Shown: positions 33,690-46,993, counted from the first letter of the stretch. The stretch: DNA of 64,000 nt from Diphasiastrum complanatum (GCA_029204225.1 CM055097.1:9359593-9423592); one strand, 5' to 3'. Made by a program: numbers and translations. The notes: generated from the letters alone by a model not told the origin.

Positions 33690-36063
33690 ATTTTTAAGTT
33701 GTAACTTGGGGAAGTGTCCTTTTGGGAAAGCAACAAGGCTACTTGGATCTGGGAATTCAAGATCTAAGCCCCATGAATGGGAACGCGGGAACGCAAGCTT
33801 GGGAAGATGGAAATGGGGAATGTGATCTGATAATGTAGAATTGAGAATCAACTTGGGGAATCAGAAGGATAGTGATTGAAGAATTTGAAATGGGATGGGT
33901 CATCGATTTGGGGATCAGACCTGGGGTAGTTGATGATAAGATCTGGGAAAGATAGGTGATTGAAAATGTAGGTTTGTGAACAAGGGAATTTGAAAAAACT
34001 ATCTTTGGTGCAGTCTAGCACGTTTATTGAATAAAGCTGTATGTATACATATGAGATGACAGTTCTCGTTTGAAGAATTGAGTCTTTGATCTGTGTTCCT
34101 AATTGTAATTGACATAAGTTTCTAACGTGCTCTAAAACTATTCGTGTTCTTTAACCATTAAATTGGACTTAAGTTGTTGAGGATTTCTGTCTAGAAACAA
34201 ACAGTTCGCAAACGCGATTAATTAATTGTCTGCACAGTCACGAATACATCGAACACTTCTCAATTCTCTGTTGACACCTTACTCAGCCAGAATGTAGCAC
34301 TGCTGTACTACTCTGATAACATCTCATCTGTAGAACGTGGAAACAAGGTGAAGTGAGGGAATATTGGAAAATGTAGATCAAGTCTAAATATTAGAATATG
34401 AAACTGGAGAATATGGTTGATAGAAATAGGGATTCAGGGTATGAGTTGGGAATGTCAAGGACTTGTGAATGTGGATTTGGAAAATGCAAAAGATTGGAAA
34501 TGTAAGGTAGATAAATGAAAGGGGATGGAATGGGAATGTAGGACATATTTTGGGAATGTAGATCTGTAAAGCGAAAGTGGGGAATACAGGTTGGGGAAGC
34601 AAGATGAGAATGAAATGAAAGTACAGATGGGGAATGTGGGTAGGGGGAATGGGAATGAAGACCTGATGAAGCCACCAACTAGGAGTGCTCACACAATTGG
34701 GGAATTCAAATATGGAAATGTAACTTGATGGAATCAAAAAAGTCTGATGGTGGAAGATGGGTTGGGAATCTAGATGCACCAATTTGGCCAGTGATGTAGG
34801 TTGGATGGATGAGCGTAAGTACCTGATGGTGATCTTAGATGCCCAAATTTGAAAACTTGGTATGATTTTGGGAATTTAGGGTGTTGGAAGTGAAAAGTGT
34901 CAAAAACGAGAGATCCCTTGGGAGTCTAGGTTCACCCTCCTGGGGATTGAAAGATATATTAGATCGCTCGAATTTGAAAGTGGTGAACCTAGATCTTGAA
35001 AACTGAAGTCTGAAGGTCAGAAAATGTATTTTTAAAAATATGCAATTTTTTGGCTGATCCTGTGGGAGTTTAGGTTCGCCTGGCTGAACTTAAGCTCATC
35101 ATGATTGTGGAATGCAAACTGCAGCTTAGCGAACCTAGAACTGTAGTGAGTTTTGGGAAAGTACAGTTTGGAAAAGTACAAGTCCAAATCTCACTTGGCG
35201 GGCTAGTACATATATGAAAAAGATTCAACTTTTGGCTTGCACTTGGGGAATAATTTGATGGAATTTGTACTCCCCTTGAGTACAGTAGATAAATCACAAG
35301 TGATATTAATCACTGGTAGGTGGGAGAATTCAGAAGTAGAGTTGTCATGCCTGAAGGTGCAAAAATCAAGATTCTAACACTTTCCAATGTACAGTAATGG
35401 ATCCTTGGGATCAAGGTTTGCCCTCTGGGCAGTGTACTAGGCTCCATTGGATCCGTCAATGATGAAGGAGGCAAACCTAGATGGGTTACTGTTGAGGCTG
35501 TAGAGCCAAAAACTTTGAAGTTAGTTTTCTGGAGTAGGTTCATGGTCTGGGTTCTCCGGTCTGGACAATGTTTTCAGCAGGTAATGATGTCTCAGCTAGG
35601 CGAACTTAGATGGCAAGACTCTGGGAAAGGCAAACGGGTTCTAGGGATTCTCCTTAGTAAAATCTTCAAACTTTTTGGTTCAGGTTCGCCCCTCTGATAT
35701 ATTATAGTTTAATGTTTGTCTGATCTGTGGTTAAGAGGGTGAACCTAGATGTTGAGGTTTGGGCTTCCAAACACCCCTTGGGGAATGCAAAACCTGTTTG
35801 GTAGATTGTTACTATGTTCACACAGATAGTTCTGGGAAGGTACTTTCATAGCATATTTAAAATAGATTGGAAGCTATTTTTTTCTTTGTTTTGTGGGGAG
35901 ATATTAATTTGTGATAGGCCCACACATGCGTATGCTCAAAACACACAAATCACAAGCAAAAGATGCATAAAAAAATTTACAAGCTAGCCTCTAAAAACTA
36001 GTGACCAATCCAAAAAAAACAAGGAGAAGAAATGAAAAACAAAGAATGTTAGCAAGCATTTGG
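33690..36063 (-). other. Leader of Athila/Tat-like element: GGAATG-rich and two-way AGGTTCGCC motif
   Basis: No conserved frame. From 33690 to 34790 the + strand is rich in GGGAATG-like words, which gives incidental Pro/Phe/Ile-rich frames on the minus strand. From 34928 to 35746 AGGTTCGCC or a variant (34928, 35072, 35414, 35682) alternates with its reverse complement GGCGAACCT or a variant (34982, 35128, 35470, 35599, 35738). The primer site at 36064-36082 shows that this is the leader side of a minus-strand element; its gag-pol is not adjacent. Confidence 0.6.
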
Positions 36064-36082
36064 CTCCCCGACAACGATGCCA
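36064..36082 (-). promoter_or_regulatory. Primer-binding site of Athila/Tat-like element
   Basis: Minus strand TGGCATCGTTGTCGGGGAG lies four bases inside the LTR end. It resembles the TGGCGCCGTTGCCGGGGA class, with changes at CG dinucleotides that could come from cytosine deamination. Confidence 0.65.
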
Positions 36083-36086
36083 AAAT

Positions 36087-36814
<728 letters not shown>

Positions 36815-36819
36815 GAAGT

Positions 36820-38239
36820 AATACAATCCATTGGGAATCCATCACGATTGTGATACTGATATCTTCAATTGGATTGATACACTAGCTATAGTTGATTGTA
36901 TGAGTTCCGTAAAAGGATTGATCTCCCTACTTCAAAAAACCAATCGAGAGCCTGAATTGAAACCCACAAACCGAGGACCTGTCACCCTTGATGACGAGAT
37001 CGAAATTGGGGTGAACATGGTTGAACTATCATGGCTCCAAGTAGAACCACCCCCAGAACCCTGTGAGGAGAAGTTTCTCCCTTAGTGCTCAATGATCACC
37101 TTGGAAGAGGATGTGGGGTACTTTGATGAGCAAGCATTAACTTACTTCGATCCACATTGTTATGGAAACAAGTTGATACCAGAAGAAGTACCTGTGATCT
37201 CATCTCTAGCCAAGATATCTAGGGAGCCTCACCTCATGAATGTATATCAATACAAGGTCAAAATGAGCCCTTGGGACAATCTAGTAGATGAAGCCATAAC
37301 CGGTGTGGACATCACACTGTGAGATACCACCGAGATGACAAGTACACCAGCAATCCCACCTATATGCTCATGCTCCATCAATATGGCTGCCAAAACACCT
37401 GCCAATCCAAAGAGAAAGGCTAAGATGGGTCGTGATTGTCCATAACTCATGAATAACAAGATTCAACTAGCAAATGCTGCATCTAAGGCATCAAAAATCA
37501 TCTTGACAACATCCACCTCTCCATCCCAAAATCAGGAGCCAAGACACGAACAGAAATTGATAGCTGAGCCATTGCATGATGTGCCAGTCTACTTTTGAGA
37601 TTATACCTTAGATGATGTGATCGTTGCCTTAACCCCAGCTCAAGGGAACTCAAACGCCGACCTGATAATTTTTGTTCATATGAAGGGCCTGCAAAAGTCC
37701 AACCTCTAGATTTAGCCGATCTTGGAGAAGACGAAAGAATAGTCTATGTAGGTGAACAGCCTACGACTAAAGAACTATATGAACTAAGAGACCTGCTACG
37801 TGAATAACATGATTGTTTTGCATGGTCTTATAAGAATTTTAAGGGAATACCACCTGAAGTAGTGTAGCACACCATTCTGTTAGTCGATGGTGCCAACCAA
37901 AAATGAGCCGACCTTAACACTACAACTTTCATTATTCAGAGCTTATTCAACAAGAGTTGGAAATGCTACTAGACGCTGGATTCATATATGAAATAGAACA
38001 CATCGATTGGGTATCCCCAATTGTGATTGTGTCTAAAAAGAACAGGAAACTACGCATCTATGTAAATCTCAAGAAACTTAACGCGGTCGCAAAGAAGGGC
38101 CACTTCCCTCTGCCTTTTACTAAAGGAGTGCTTGAACGGATAGCAAGAGAAGAGGCCTATAGTTTTCTCGATGGATTCAGCAGCTATAACCAGGTGCAGA
38201 TAGCATCAGATGACCAGCATAAACCTGCCTTTGTGACAG
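36820..38239 (+). pseudogene. Ty3/gypsy protease-linker and RT N-terminus relic
   Basis: Frames at 36831-37085 and 37092-37322 give acidic linker-like text without a clear catalytic motif. From 37957 RT is clear: LLDAGFIYEIEHIDWVSPIV, then LRIYVNLKKLNAVAKKGHFP and YSFLDGFSSYNQVQIA, the fingers and first palm strand with the FLD Asp. The style (LDAGFIYPI, FPLPF) is that of non-chromovirus plant gypsy elements. At 38240 a G1 LTR interrupts before the YxDD loop. Confidence 0.75.
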
Positions 38240-38759
38240 TGTTATGTCCATGTCCTGAACATAGGATTCAGTATATTCCTAGACTTGGATACCTGGTACT
38301 CCAATGAATCAAGCTTATTAGTTATGCCACATCATACTGGATGTGACCCGCAAGTAATCAATAATCTTGTGAGCCCCAGACACACTAATTTTAGTTAGTA
38401 CAAGGTTTGGGACCGTATATGCATGTGTAGAGTATCAATAGCAGTCTATGTATAGAGAATCCATGTATAAGAACTCCATGCATAATGAATCTTTGTATAG
38501 GGGAGTTAGGACCTTGCATTACCACATGCACAGGGGGTTCTAGGGTCCATATAAGGAGGCTAAACTCGCCCTACTATACCATCATTTGGTTGATTCATTG
38601 TCATGATCTCTCTCTACTCTCATGCTTCCTATTCCTTGGCTTGGGGGTGAAGCTTCTAGAGATTGGTTGGTTGCTTCTACTTGGTTGTGAGTTTTCTCCA
38701 ACAGTGTGTTCTCTATTGTTTTGTCTTGTAAGCAGGATCTTGAGGAGACGACTCTTACA
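38240..38759 (+). mobile_element. G1 5' LTR (520 bp)
   Basis: Begins TGTTATGTCCATGTCC inside gypsy RT and ends ..CTCTTACA. It is followed after one base by a primer site. It matches 235-592 and the LTR start at 23067. A TATA-like CTATACC/ATATAAGG region is near 38555. In the order obtained by undoing the proposed inversions it becomes the 5' LTR of the same G1 element whose 3' LTR starts at 23067. Confidence 0.8.
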
Positions 38760-38760
38760 T

Positions 38761-38777
38761 TGGTATCAAATCAAGGC
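38761..38777 (+). promoter_or_regulatory. Primer-binding site of G1
   Basis: TGGTATCAAATCAAGGC follows the LTR end by one base. It keeps the first seven bases of the initiator tRNA-Met type site. Confidence 0.7.
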
Positions 38778-39490
38778 TTACAAAGATTGGAGAACTGGGA
38801 GAAGGGCTACCTTTCGTTGAAATTTTGGTTTGGATTAATTGGAATTTTCTTCCAAGTGGATAGCAAGATGGCAAGTGGGTGTACTATCCCGTTTTCCATT
38901 TTAATGTTGCTAAGATCCATTTCTCTCATGAATTTTTGGGGTTGGAGTTTTTTCTTGTGTAGCTCAAATCTTGTGTAGATCTAAATTTTCCAGCAAGTGT
39001 ACTTTCATTCTAGGGATCATTCATGATGGAATTGATGATGCATTTCGGTTCTTTTCATGATTTATGATTCTAGGCTATGTTTGATCAAAATTGCTTGTTT
39101 TTTCATGCTTACTGAATTTCAGCTTCATACATGGATTTACAAGTTAACGTCTAAGCAGGGGCTATTCTAATCAATTGAAATGCAGGGAATAATTCTGGAG
39201 CTAAAAAACATTCACAATTGAGAACATGGCATTCACTTTTTGAATGAGTACAATTTACTCGGATAAAAAACTTGTTTGTCAATATGCTTTGTTTGCTAGT
39301 CAGTGATAAAGAACTAATTCTCTGTGTTATCATTGAGGGGAATCAATTGCCTATTTGATTCTATTCTGTTGAATCTGTATGCTTGTCTCTGTAAGAAAGG
39401 TTGCTTACTATTTATCATGTTGCTTGAAAGATAAAGTACCCTCTTCATCCTAAATTCTTGACCATATTATCTCACATTGGTGTTACTGGA
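38778..39490 (+). other. G1 leader, first copy
   Basis: Non-coding. The stretch 38960-39120 (from TCAAATCTTGTGTAGATC to TTTCATGCTT) is repeated at 42357-42507. The two leader copies flank the minus-strand gag-integrase relic. Beyond 39150 I recognise nothing until the integrase fragment. Confidence 0.55.
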
Positions 39491-39499
39491 TGCCAATTT

Positions 39500-41500
39500 A
39501 AACCAACATCTGTGGATAACCAGCCTTTCCATCGTCGTGTTCAACTGTGAATATCACATACTTTACCTCCGACATTATCCATTTTACACTTGTAATCCAG
39601 AAGAGAAGATTTATCTCTCTCTAGGGGAATGATATACCTTATATACTACACATTTTTACCATTATCGTGAAAATCTCTAATGACTAGACCACCACAGTAC
39701 CATAAACTCCACTGACATTACAACATCTTTACCATAAACCAGTTGGAACAATGTCTGATATGTGCTATCCTTATATGTTGTCTTGAACGCCCATAGAGTA
39801 GCATGTAGCTTATGATCCCAATCAAGTCTACTAGCTTCAACTGTTTTTGTGATGACACTACACTATTGGCCACGTGAATTGAGTGGGTGTTAGTTGTGCT
39901 CCCACACGAACCATCTTCTCTACTTCATTTGGCGCAGCTGGTCCTTTGAAGACTTGTTATTTATCATCATCGTCCTTGTGAAGCTTTCTCTGCTTGTGCT
40001 TCTTGTATCCAATGGCAGATTATCTGATATTGACGTCCTTCTTCCTTGGCATTTGGATAAGGCCCAGCCGTAGAGGGTTGATTTTCAACCATTGATACTG
40101 ATGGTGGTGATGGTCCCTTCTTTCCATTTCTATGCTCGCATAATTGCAAGCACATGAATATGAGAAATAGTGAAATTATGTGGCATATGTGGCAGCCGTC
40201 ATGGAGTGAACATTGGTTGAATTGTAATTTGATTTAATGGTCCACTCGCTCCAGGTCTCAGTGGGCAATTTTTGTAGCAGTGCCCATAACCGCACTCTCG
40301 ACAGAAGGGTGTATACATGTCCTTGTGGGGACATTCCGCGACTATGTGCCCTTCTCTGCATCTGTAGCAGTCGTAGATTCTTCCAGCTTGGCGCTAGTGT
40401 ACGTAGCATAGTACTCATTGATGGCTGGATCAACAAATGGCTCATCAGGCCCATTACTACTCAGGTTGAGGTGCAACATTGTGCTCTGCTGCTGTTAGGT
40501 TCTCTTGGTCCACTTGATTGTCAACTAGCCCTAGTGGTGCTAGTAATGCCATGCGTTCAGAATTTAGCAGTGCTCCAAATCGCAGTGCCGCCTATAAGGA
40601 TAAAAGGTCTGGAATTGCACCCTCTTTTGCTGGATAATCTTGGGGTTAAATGGACATAACGTAGTTTCGTGTGATGAAGCATTACATAAATGGCAATACT
40701 GATGTGTCAATTTGATATTTTGCTTTAACACTGGACCCTCATTGGCAATATATTTTTGGGTATAGACCAGACACCACACGTTTTCTCTTCATGAGTATTG
40801 TGGTTGACTTTGATTTGGCATTGTGGACGAAGTTGCTATAGCACTCTGCAAAGCCTTCAGTTTTTTTATCAAACTGGGTAGTAAATTGTTCCATCTGCTA
40901 TTTGTGAAGTTTAGTGATTTGTTCTATCAATAGATCGTCTGATATGTTGGAAACATTGGAGATGGATGCAATCGAGGGGGTTGGATGGTGCATTGGTGTA
41001 TAGTTGTGGCTCAAATCATCATTTGATCCCACATCTTCCTCCCTGATAGCATCTTCCATGGCTTCCTGCAACGTAGCATATTGTTTCAGTCATTTAAGTT
41101 CTCTCTTGATAACCCAGCTAAGAACCACATGATCATTGCATGATTGGGAGTTAGGGCTGTGTTGTACTGGGATCGTAGATGCTTGACCCGTTCAATGAGG
41201 TCCTGGACCCTTTGTCATTTACACATCTTGATTTTGTTCAATATGAGAAATGGGTCCTTTCATAAACTTCTTTGGTGTAAAGTGGGTGATGAAGGCCGCT
41301 TTAAATCCTTTCAATGTGGCTTTCTCTTCGGTCGATTGGTTGAGAAACCAATCTTGTGTTGTAGCTACTAATGACATGGGGAATAGCTTCAATTTCTCCT
41401 CAAGTGTTTGTTCATCGTAAATCTCGCACACTTGTTAATAGATATGGATGAATCTAATGGTATTTGTGGACACATCACATTTTGGCATCTCGAGGCGAGG
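39500..41500 (-). pseudogene. Gypsy gag joined to integrase tail (internal deletion)
   Basis: On the minus strand, gag from about 41500 (MPKC..IRFIHIYQQ) through EEKLKLFPMSLVATTQDWFL, a PKKFMKGP stretch and acidic residues, then knuckles YCHLCNASSHETTLC (about 40700) and two more Cys/His clusters at about 40380-40270. Directly beyond, at 39880-39720, is integrase text: DWDHKLHATLWAFKTTYK and FQLVYGKDVVM. Protease, RT and RNase H are missing, so a deletion of several kb fused gag to integrase. Same gag family as 9450-11670. Confidence 0.75.
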
Positions 41501-42356
41501 TGCCCTCCTAATTGCTTGCAAGGGTACGATAGGTATGGGTTGATCCATAGGGTACATTATAGATGGTTCCTCTTTAAATGCAATTGGTGTGGCTGCAACT
41601 CTAGGGAGGTTTGGTGCTTGGTTTCTGATCCTTCTTGGTACAGATCTCTTGATCTTAGATTCATTCGTCGGTATAGTCCAGGGATACTAGATCTTGATGG
41701 ATGTGAAGAAAGCAATCTAGATATGTTGAGACAATGGCTAATGGTGTGATTTTAGGTGATTTTTTGTAGACAAAATCTTGATATCTCTAGATCTACTAGG
41801 AACTAACTATCGCCCTCTTAACTACAGCTAGATCTAAAATGGATCTAGCTTAGTTTGAAGTGGCAAAGGTTAAATCTCACATATCTAGAAGTTATTGATG
41901 TTTGAGTGGGGTTTTGATCACTTTTTTGCTTATAGATTCATCAATACTTCATTTTAAGTCTCGCAGACTTGGTCGCAGATGAAGAATGATCTTTTGAACT
42001 TGGTTGACCATGTTGCGAAGTGGAGCAAGATGAACTCTCGCAGACTCGTTTGTAAGCTAATCTCATCATGAGGAAGCTTCAGCAGGAGTGGCAAAGTACT
42101 GGCTGGAATTAGCTCTTTTTGGGATTTTGGAACTCTTACAGGGCCTCTTAAACTGCTTGGGAACTCTTGTAGACTCATCTGTAAGTTTGTCTCAGAGAGA
42201 TCTAGCTTCAGCAGGAGTGGAGAAGTGGAGCAAGGTTGCAAGTTGGTGGATCTTTCCAATTTCAATTTGGCATGATCTAGGTCTCTCTTGATTTCTTTGT
42301 GGTTTATGGATAATTGTGCTAGGGAATTTGTGTGGTTGTTTTGGAGCTTTAGCTTG
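41501..42356 (-). other. Gag start and leader of the same element, TCGC motif again
   Basis: The gag start MDQPIPIVPLQ lies near 41560 on the minus strand. Upstream, the leader contains AACTCTCGCA at 42033-42042 and variants at 41956, 42131 and 42162. These are close to the motif of the Tat-like leader at 29.2-30.0 kb. No LTR is visible before the G1 leader begins at 42357. Confidence 0.5.
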
Positions 42357-43862
42357 TTGTAACTCAAAACTAGTGTGGATCTGAAATTTCCAGCAAGTGT
42401 GCTTTCATATTAGTGTTGAAATTAATGATGCATGTTGGATGTTCCCATGATTCAGAATTCTAGGCTATGTTTTGGTCAAAATTGCTTGTTTTTCCATGCT
42501 TTTTGACACAAAATAGATAGTAAGAACCAAAATCGAGCAAGATCAGATCAATTAGATGGTTATAATCCTGTAAATTGGGTTGCATGTGTTGGAGAAAAGG
42601 TTTCTTGCCATAAATTTTCATGTAGTGTTGAGGAAAAAGCCAAAATCCATGATTTTTGCTTTTTTTTTTTTTTATAAAATTGGATAGTAGGTGGCTGTAG
42701 AACACCATGTAAAGCTAGTAAAGAGGTGAATCATAGTCTTTAAAAGCTATCTTTGAAGTTAGAGCCAAGAATTCTAGCAATTGAGCTTGTAGGAAGTAAA
42801 AAATGGGCAAAAATTGACTAATTTTGGTGATTTTTGGGGGATGGATTTCTCTAAATCCATAAGGGAATCATACTAGATTTTTTACAGCATGATTAATATT
42901 AAGCTATCAGACCTGTAAATTGGTAGGTGGAGGCTTAAGTTTCATTTCCATCAAGTTTGGTCTTATTTTGACTTCTAGAAATCAAGAATTCATGGTTCTC
43001 AGCCCATACTACTTCATAGGACCTGTATGAAGGCTTCATGGAACTGTAATTGACCATTTAAGACTGATGGTAGCATCACTTTCTGTCTTAGGTAGGTGTT
43101 TGCACATTTTTTGATGATTTGGTCTACAAAACGTGCGCCTTACTATAGGTTTTTTGAACTCGCACGTGTGAATCCTAGGTGGCAGGATGATGTGGCAAGT
43201 GTCTTGTCACTAGGTTTCCCTCTGTTTTGAGCTTTATAGCACCTAATTTGGTGTCCTGTAGCTATAGATATGATCATCCGAAGTTTTGTAATTTTGTAAG
43301 TAAAATTAGCAAAATTTTGAATTGTTCTGATTGCGTGCAAGTCAATTTCCTAATTTGTGGTACTGTGCTTGCATTGAATGTCTGCATGTTGATTCTTAGA
43401 GTGATTTCGACATGCATGAGTGGTTATACGGATGTGCTCTGACTGATAGGATACAAAATGGGGTTTATAGTTGACAATTTTCATAGAACTATAATTTACG
43501 TAAAATTCCGTAACGTCAAAAAAAGTCAATTAATGTTATGTCATGCATGCCTGATAGACATTAATTTAGTATTATTAGGAATCGAACAATGAATCGTTTT
43601 TTCGATTTCGATTGCCTGCAAGATTGACAGTGTTTTTGACAAATTTTTAAATAATGTAAAACTTTAAAAAAAAATTAAAATGGCAAAAACTCAAAATTTT
43701 TAGTTGTTTTTAGTTTCTTGAATTATCTATAAAAAGTACTAACAATAGTGATTTGACCATGTTGAAGTCAATTTCAGCTCAATTTGGTCAACTATACTTC
43801 ATTACGGGTTAATCAGATATTAACTAATTTTAGTAATTTTTCAAGAATAGATAAATCGAGAT
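42357..43862 (+). other. G1 leader, second copy
   Basis: Begins with a copy of 38960-39120 and continues 1.4 kb, AT-rich and non-coding, up to the gag start at 43863. The duplication of its first 150 bp on either side of a minus-strand element suggests either insertion with a long duplication or recombination between two G1 copies. Confidence 0.5.
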
Positions 43863-44234
43863 GGCCGAAAGAACTTCAAATCAAGCTACAAATCTAGGTG
43901 CACCATCTTCTACGGTGATTTGTTAGCAGTTGAGTACGGCGCTTAATGATATGAATAATCTTAATAAGATGAGAGACCAACAAATGGAAGTTCTGTTGAA
44001 CCAGGTCAAGTTGATGTCTTCACCTAATCTCAGTTTTCAGCCGTAGATTTATTCTGGAGAGAAGATGGAGAAGAAACATGAAGTCGTCGAAGACTGGCTC
44101 GCTAAGTGGAGCAGCTACTTCAACCTGCATGAAGTTCCAAATGAGAAGAAAATTGAAAGTGTCATGTTGTTCTTACGTGGCTAAGCATCATCGTGGTGGC
44201 GAGATTTACCAGTGAAGCCAACTACTTGGGATAG
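43863..44234 (+). pseudogene. G1 gag, N-terminal half
   Basis: Start MAERTSNQATNLGAP at 43863, then YSGEKMEKKHEVVEDWLAKW and SSWWRDLPVKPTTWD. It is the same protein as 1386-1785. Two in-frame stops (about 43923 and 44182). At 44234-44236 it changes to minus-strand copia-A. The missing continuation starts at 21152, where the codon phase fits exactly. Confidence 0.8.
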
Positions 44235-44859
44235 GTAAGCCTATCATTGGCTTCCAACATGACTACACTTGATGTAGCAATGACCTGATCATCTCTTTCA
44301 ACTTGTTTCAATGCACAAAGCACTCCTTTGAACAACAACAATTTTTTTTCAAAAGAAAATTACAAAGATATGAAACTTCTCAACTCTTCTAGCACTTATA
44401 CCAAGCAAATCAACACATAGAATAGTGAAATCTTGATCAACCATGATCTATCCTCAATCTAATGACTCTTGCCACTTCCTAAGACTGAAACACACTCAAA
44501 TGAAGTTCAGTAACCTCGCAATCTAGAGATCCAATCAAAGTTAGGGTTTTGACAAAATTACATGAAAATTGATTATTTCTAAATCGACATGCAATTGCCT
44601 AAATCTTGATATGCAATCTTGTAGCCACTACTTAGGCTTTTCCAATGCTCTAAAAATCGGCCATTTCCAGTAAGTATGTTTGGAAATCAGAATTGATCAA
44701 GAATATAACCCTAAATAGAGTTTTGATCTACAAAAGATCCAATCTACATATGGAAGAAACTCAATTTTGGTGTATAATCCAATCTAGCATGCTCTAGCAT
44801 TGATATCTTCTCCAAATCATTGATAGATGTGAATGCTTCCTTCATAACTTGAAACACAA
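44235..44859 (-). other. copia-A leader and first codons of gag
   Basis: Minus strand leader equivalent to 2483-2830 plus 5265-5424, uninterrupted here, ending in the first gag codons (VMLEANDRL). It is cut at 44235; the rest of this gag is at 21153-19965 on the same strand. Confidence 0.8.
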
Positions 44860-44871
44860 GCTCCGATACCA
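44860..44871 (-). promoter_or_regulatory. Primer-binding site, copia-A minus copy
   Basis: TGGTATCGGAGC on the minus strand, directly following the LTR end; one base differs from the 2471 copy. Confidence 0.85.
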
Positions 44872-45510
44872 TGTGAAAGTTTTCAGATCTATTAAGATCC
44901 AAACCTACAAAATGGTCTTTGGTTAGAAAAACAAGCAATTCACCAATCTTGCCAATGTAGAAAAATTAGCATCTACACTAAGAATGAGATGCAAACTCTA
45001 ATAAATCTTGATCAAACATGAACCAAAACATAAAATAAATTTGTCGTCCGTACAATTACAATAAGCTATTGTATTTCACACATGTGGATCTAAAAATAGC
45101 TTTTAATGAACATTCTACACACAAAACTGCAAGATATCACAAATATAGTGCACCAATGGATAGTAGAACCCAAGAGAACCATGTATAAGCATGAATGAGA
45201 TAAGAGAGAGAGAATTGTATCTCTTCCCACAAGTTACATCCTTTTATAGCAGGTCCAAACCTAAATTCAAACTTGGTTTCCCTCCATAATAGAAAACCCT
45301 ACTGTTATTGTGACTAGATTCAATGCTCAAATTTGAATCTACTAAAACTCGTGTAATATGATTTCCCACACTTTTCAAAAGTGTTTATTCAAATGATTTT
45401 ATACTATTATAACTTTGAAAATTCAAACTCTAAGTCTAATATGAAATTGGCCTCAAATGCCAAATAAACAAATGAAGCAAATATGACTAAACTAGTTGAA
45501 ATCTCTCACA
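44872..45510 (-). mobile_element. 5' LTR of copia-A, minus-strand copy (639 bp)
   Basis: Minus-strand start TGTGAGAGATTTCAAC (45510) and end ..CTTTCACA (44872). Full-length homolog of 1833-2470 with many substitutions and small length changes, so it is an older or different subfamily member. TATA box near 45245. Confidence 0.85.
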
Positions 45511-46993
45511 AAACCAGGTGAATATGATTTAGCCACCAAAATAGCATCACAATCGGAATTGTGGAATACAAGACTAGGCCACTTGAACTATGGGAGTCTA
45601 AGATTGATGGCGAAGCTGAAGATGGTGATTGGATTACTAGCATTGCAGATCATCACTCCATATGTGAAGGATGTGGTTGGGGAAGCATCACAGGGAGACA
45701 TTCAAGAAAGGTGGAGCTGCAAGAGCCAAGAAAGCATTGGAACTTATTCACAGTGACTTGTGTGGCCCAATGAAGACCATGTCGATGGGGGGAGCTTATT
45801 ATTTTATGACTTTCATAGATGATTACTCCAGGAGGACATGGATATATTTCTTGAAGAATAAATCTGACGCTTTTGCTCACTTCAAAGAATTTAAGGCTTT
45901 AGTGGAGAACCAACTAGATGCATGAATCAAAGTGTTTACTTAGATCAGATAGAGGGAGCGAATACAAAGCAAATGATTTTGAAGACTTTTGCTAGGAACA
46001 TGGCATCAAAAGACAATTCACTCAATCACATACGCCACATAGAAATGGTGTAGTAGAAAGAAAGAATAGAACCAATGATAGCATCGCCTTGGTTGTGCTT
46101 TATGCTGATGATATAATTATCATGGGCAATGATGAGAATCTCATTCACTCCATCAAAGCCAACTTGTGCAAGCAATTTGAGATGACAAATTTAGATCTTA
46201 TGCATTATTGCATGGGAGTTGAAGTATAGTAGAATGCCAATGACATAAGGCTATGTCAAAGCAAGTACGTTCGTGAGATTCTAGAGAGATTCCACATGAC
46301 AAAGTGTAAACCTTCCTTTACTCCATGCGAAGCTAGTAAGAAGATGTCTCATGTTAATGATAGTGATCACATTGACGCTACATTATTTTGTCAACCAGTT
46401 GAAATTTTTATTTATCTCACGACTACTTGTCCTGATATTTGCTATGTTGTGAGCTTGATTAGTCAATTCATGTCATCACCTACATCGGATAATTGGAAAG
46501 CAGCGAAAAGGACCTTGAGGTACGTGAAGGGCACACCCAACCTTGGCTTGGTTTATAGAAAGTAGGACGCTTTACCTAGTTGCAAGGTTATGTTGACGTT
46601 GATTGGGTAGACAATATAGATGATAGAAAGTCAACTACAGGTATTTCTCTTTCATCAACAGAAGCTGAGTATAAAGCATTAACTTTTGCTACTCAAAAAG
46701 TTGTTTGGATGCGTAGATTGTTGAGTGAGATTGGTATGAAACAAACACACCCTACTATTATCTTGTGTGATAGCCAAAGCAAGATACAATTGGCTAAGAT
46801 TCCAGTCTTTCATGCAAGAACTAAAAACATTGATGTAAAATATCACTTTGTGCGTGAAAAACTACAATCTGAAGATATTAGTATTATGCATTGCTCTACA
46901 ATGTTGCAACTTGCTGGTGTATTTACAAAAGCTCTAAGTAAGGACAAATTTGAGACTTTCAGAGCTAAGCTTGGCATAGATACAGTTATGTAA
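45511..46993 (+). pseudogene. Internally deleted copia pol, integrase fused to RT
   Basis: Pre-integrase LWNTRLGHLNYGSLRLMAKL (about 45558); zinc part frameshifted; integrase core IHSDLCGPMKTMSMGGAYYF (about 45735), a SDRGSEY strand frameshifted at about 45945, and HRNGVVERKNRT with the catalytic Glu at about 46040. The next codons already belong to RT: LYADDIIIMGN at about 46100, so the RT fingers are gone without a stop at the seam. RT thumb: ILERFHMTKCKPSFTPCE. RNase H 46580-46993: DVDWVDNIDDRKSTTG, then a deletion, STEAEYKALTFATQKVVW, and an intact C-terminus to the stop at 46991. Confidence 0.85.

Noticed and set aside
34384-34782. A 132-codon minus-strand frame rich in Pro, Phe and Ile
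   Set aside because: It is the complement of GGGAATG-rich repetitive DNA in a retrotransposon leader; no domain, and overlapping frames look alike.
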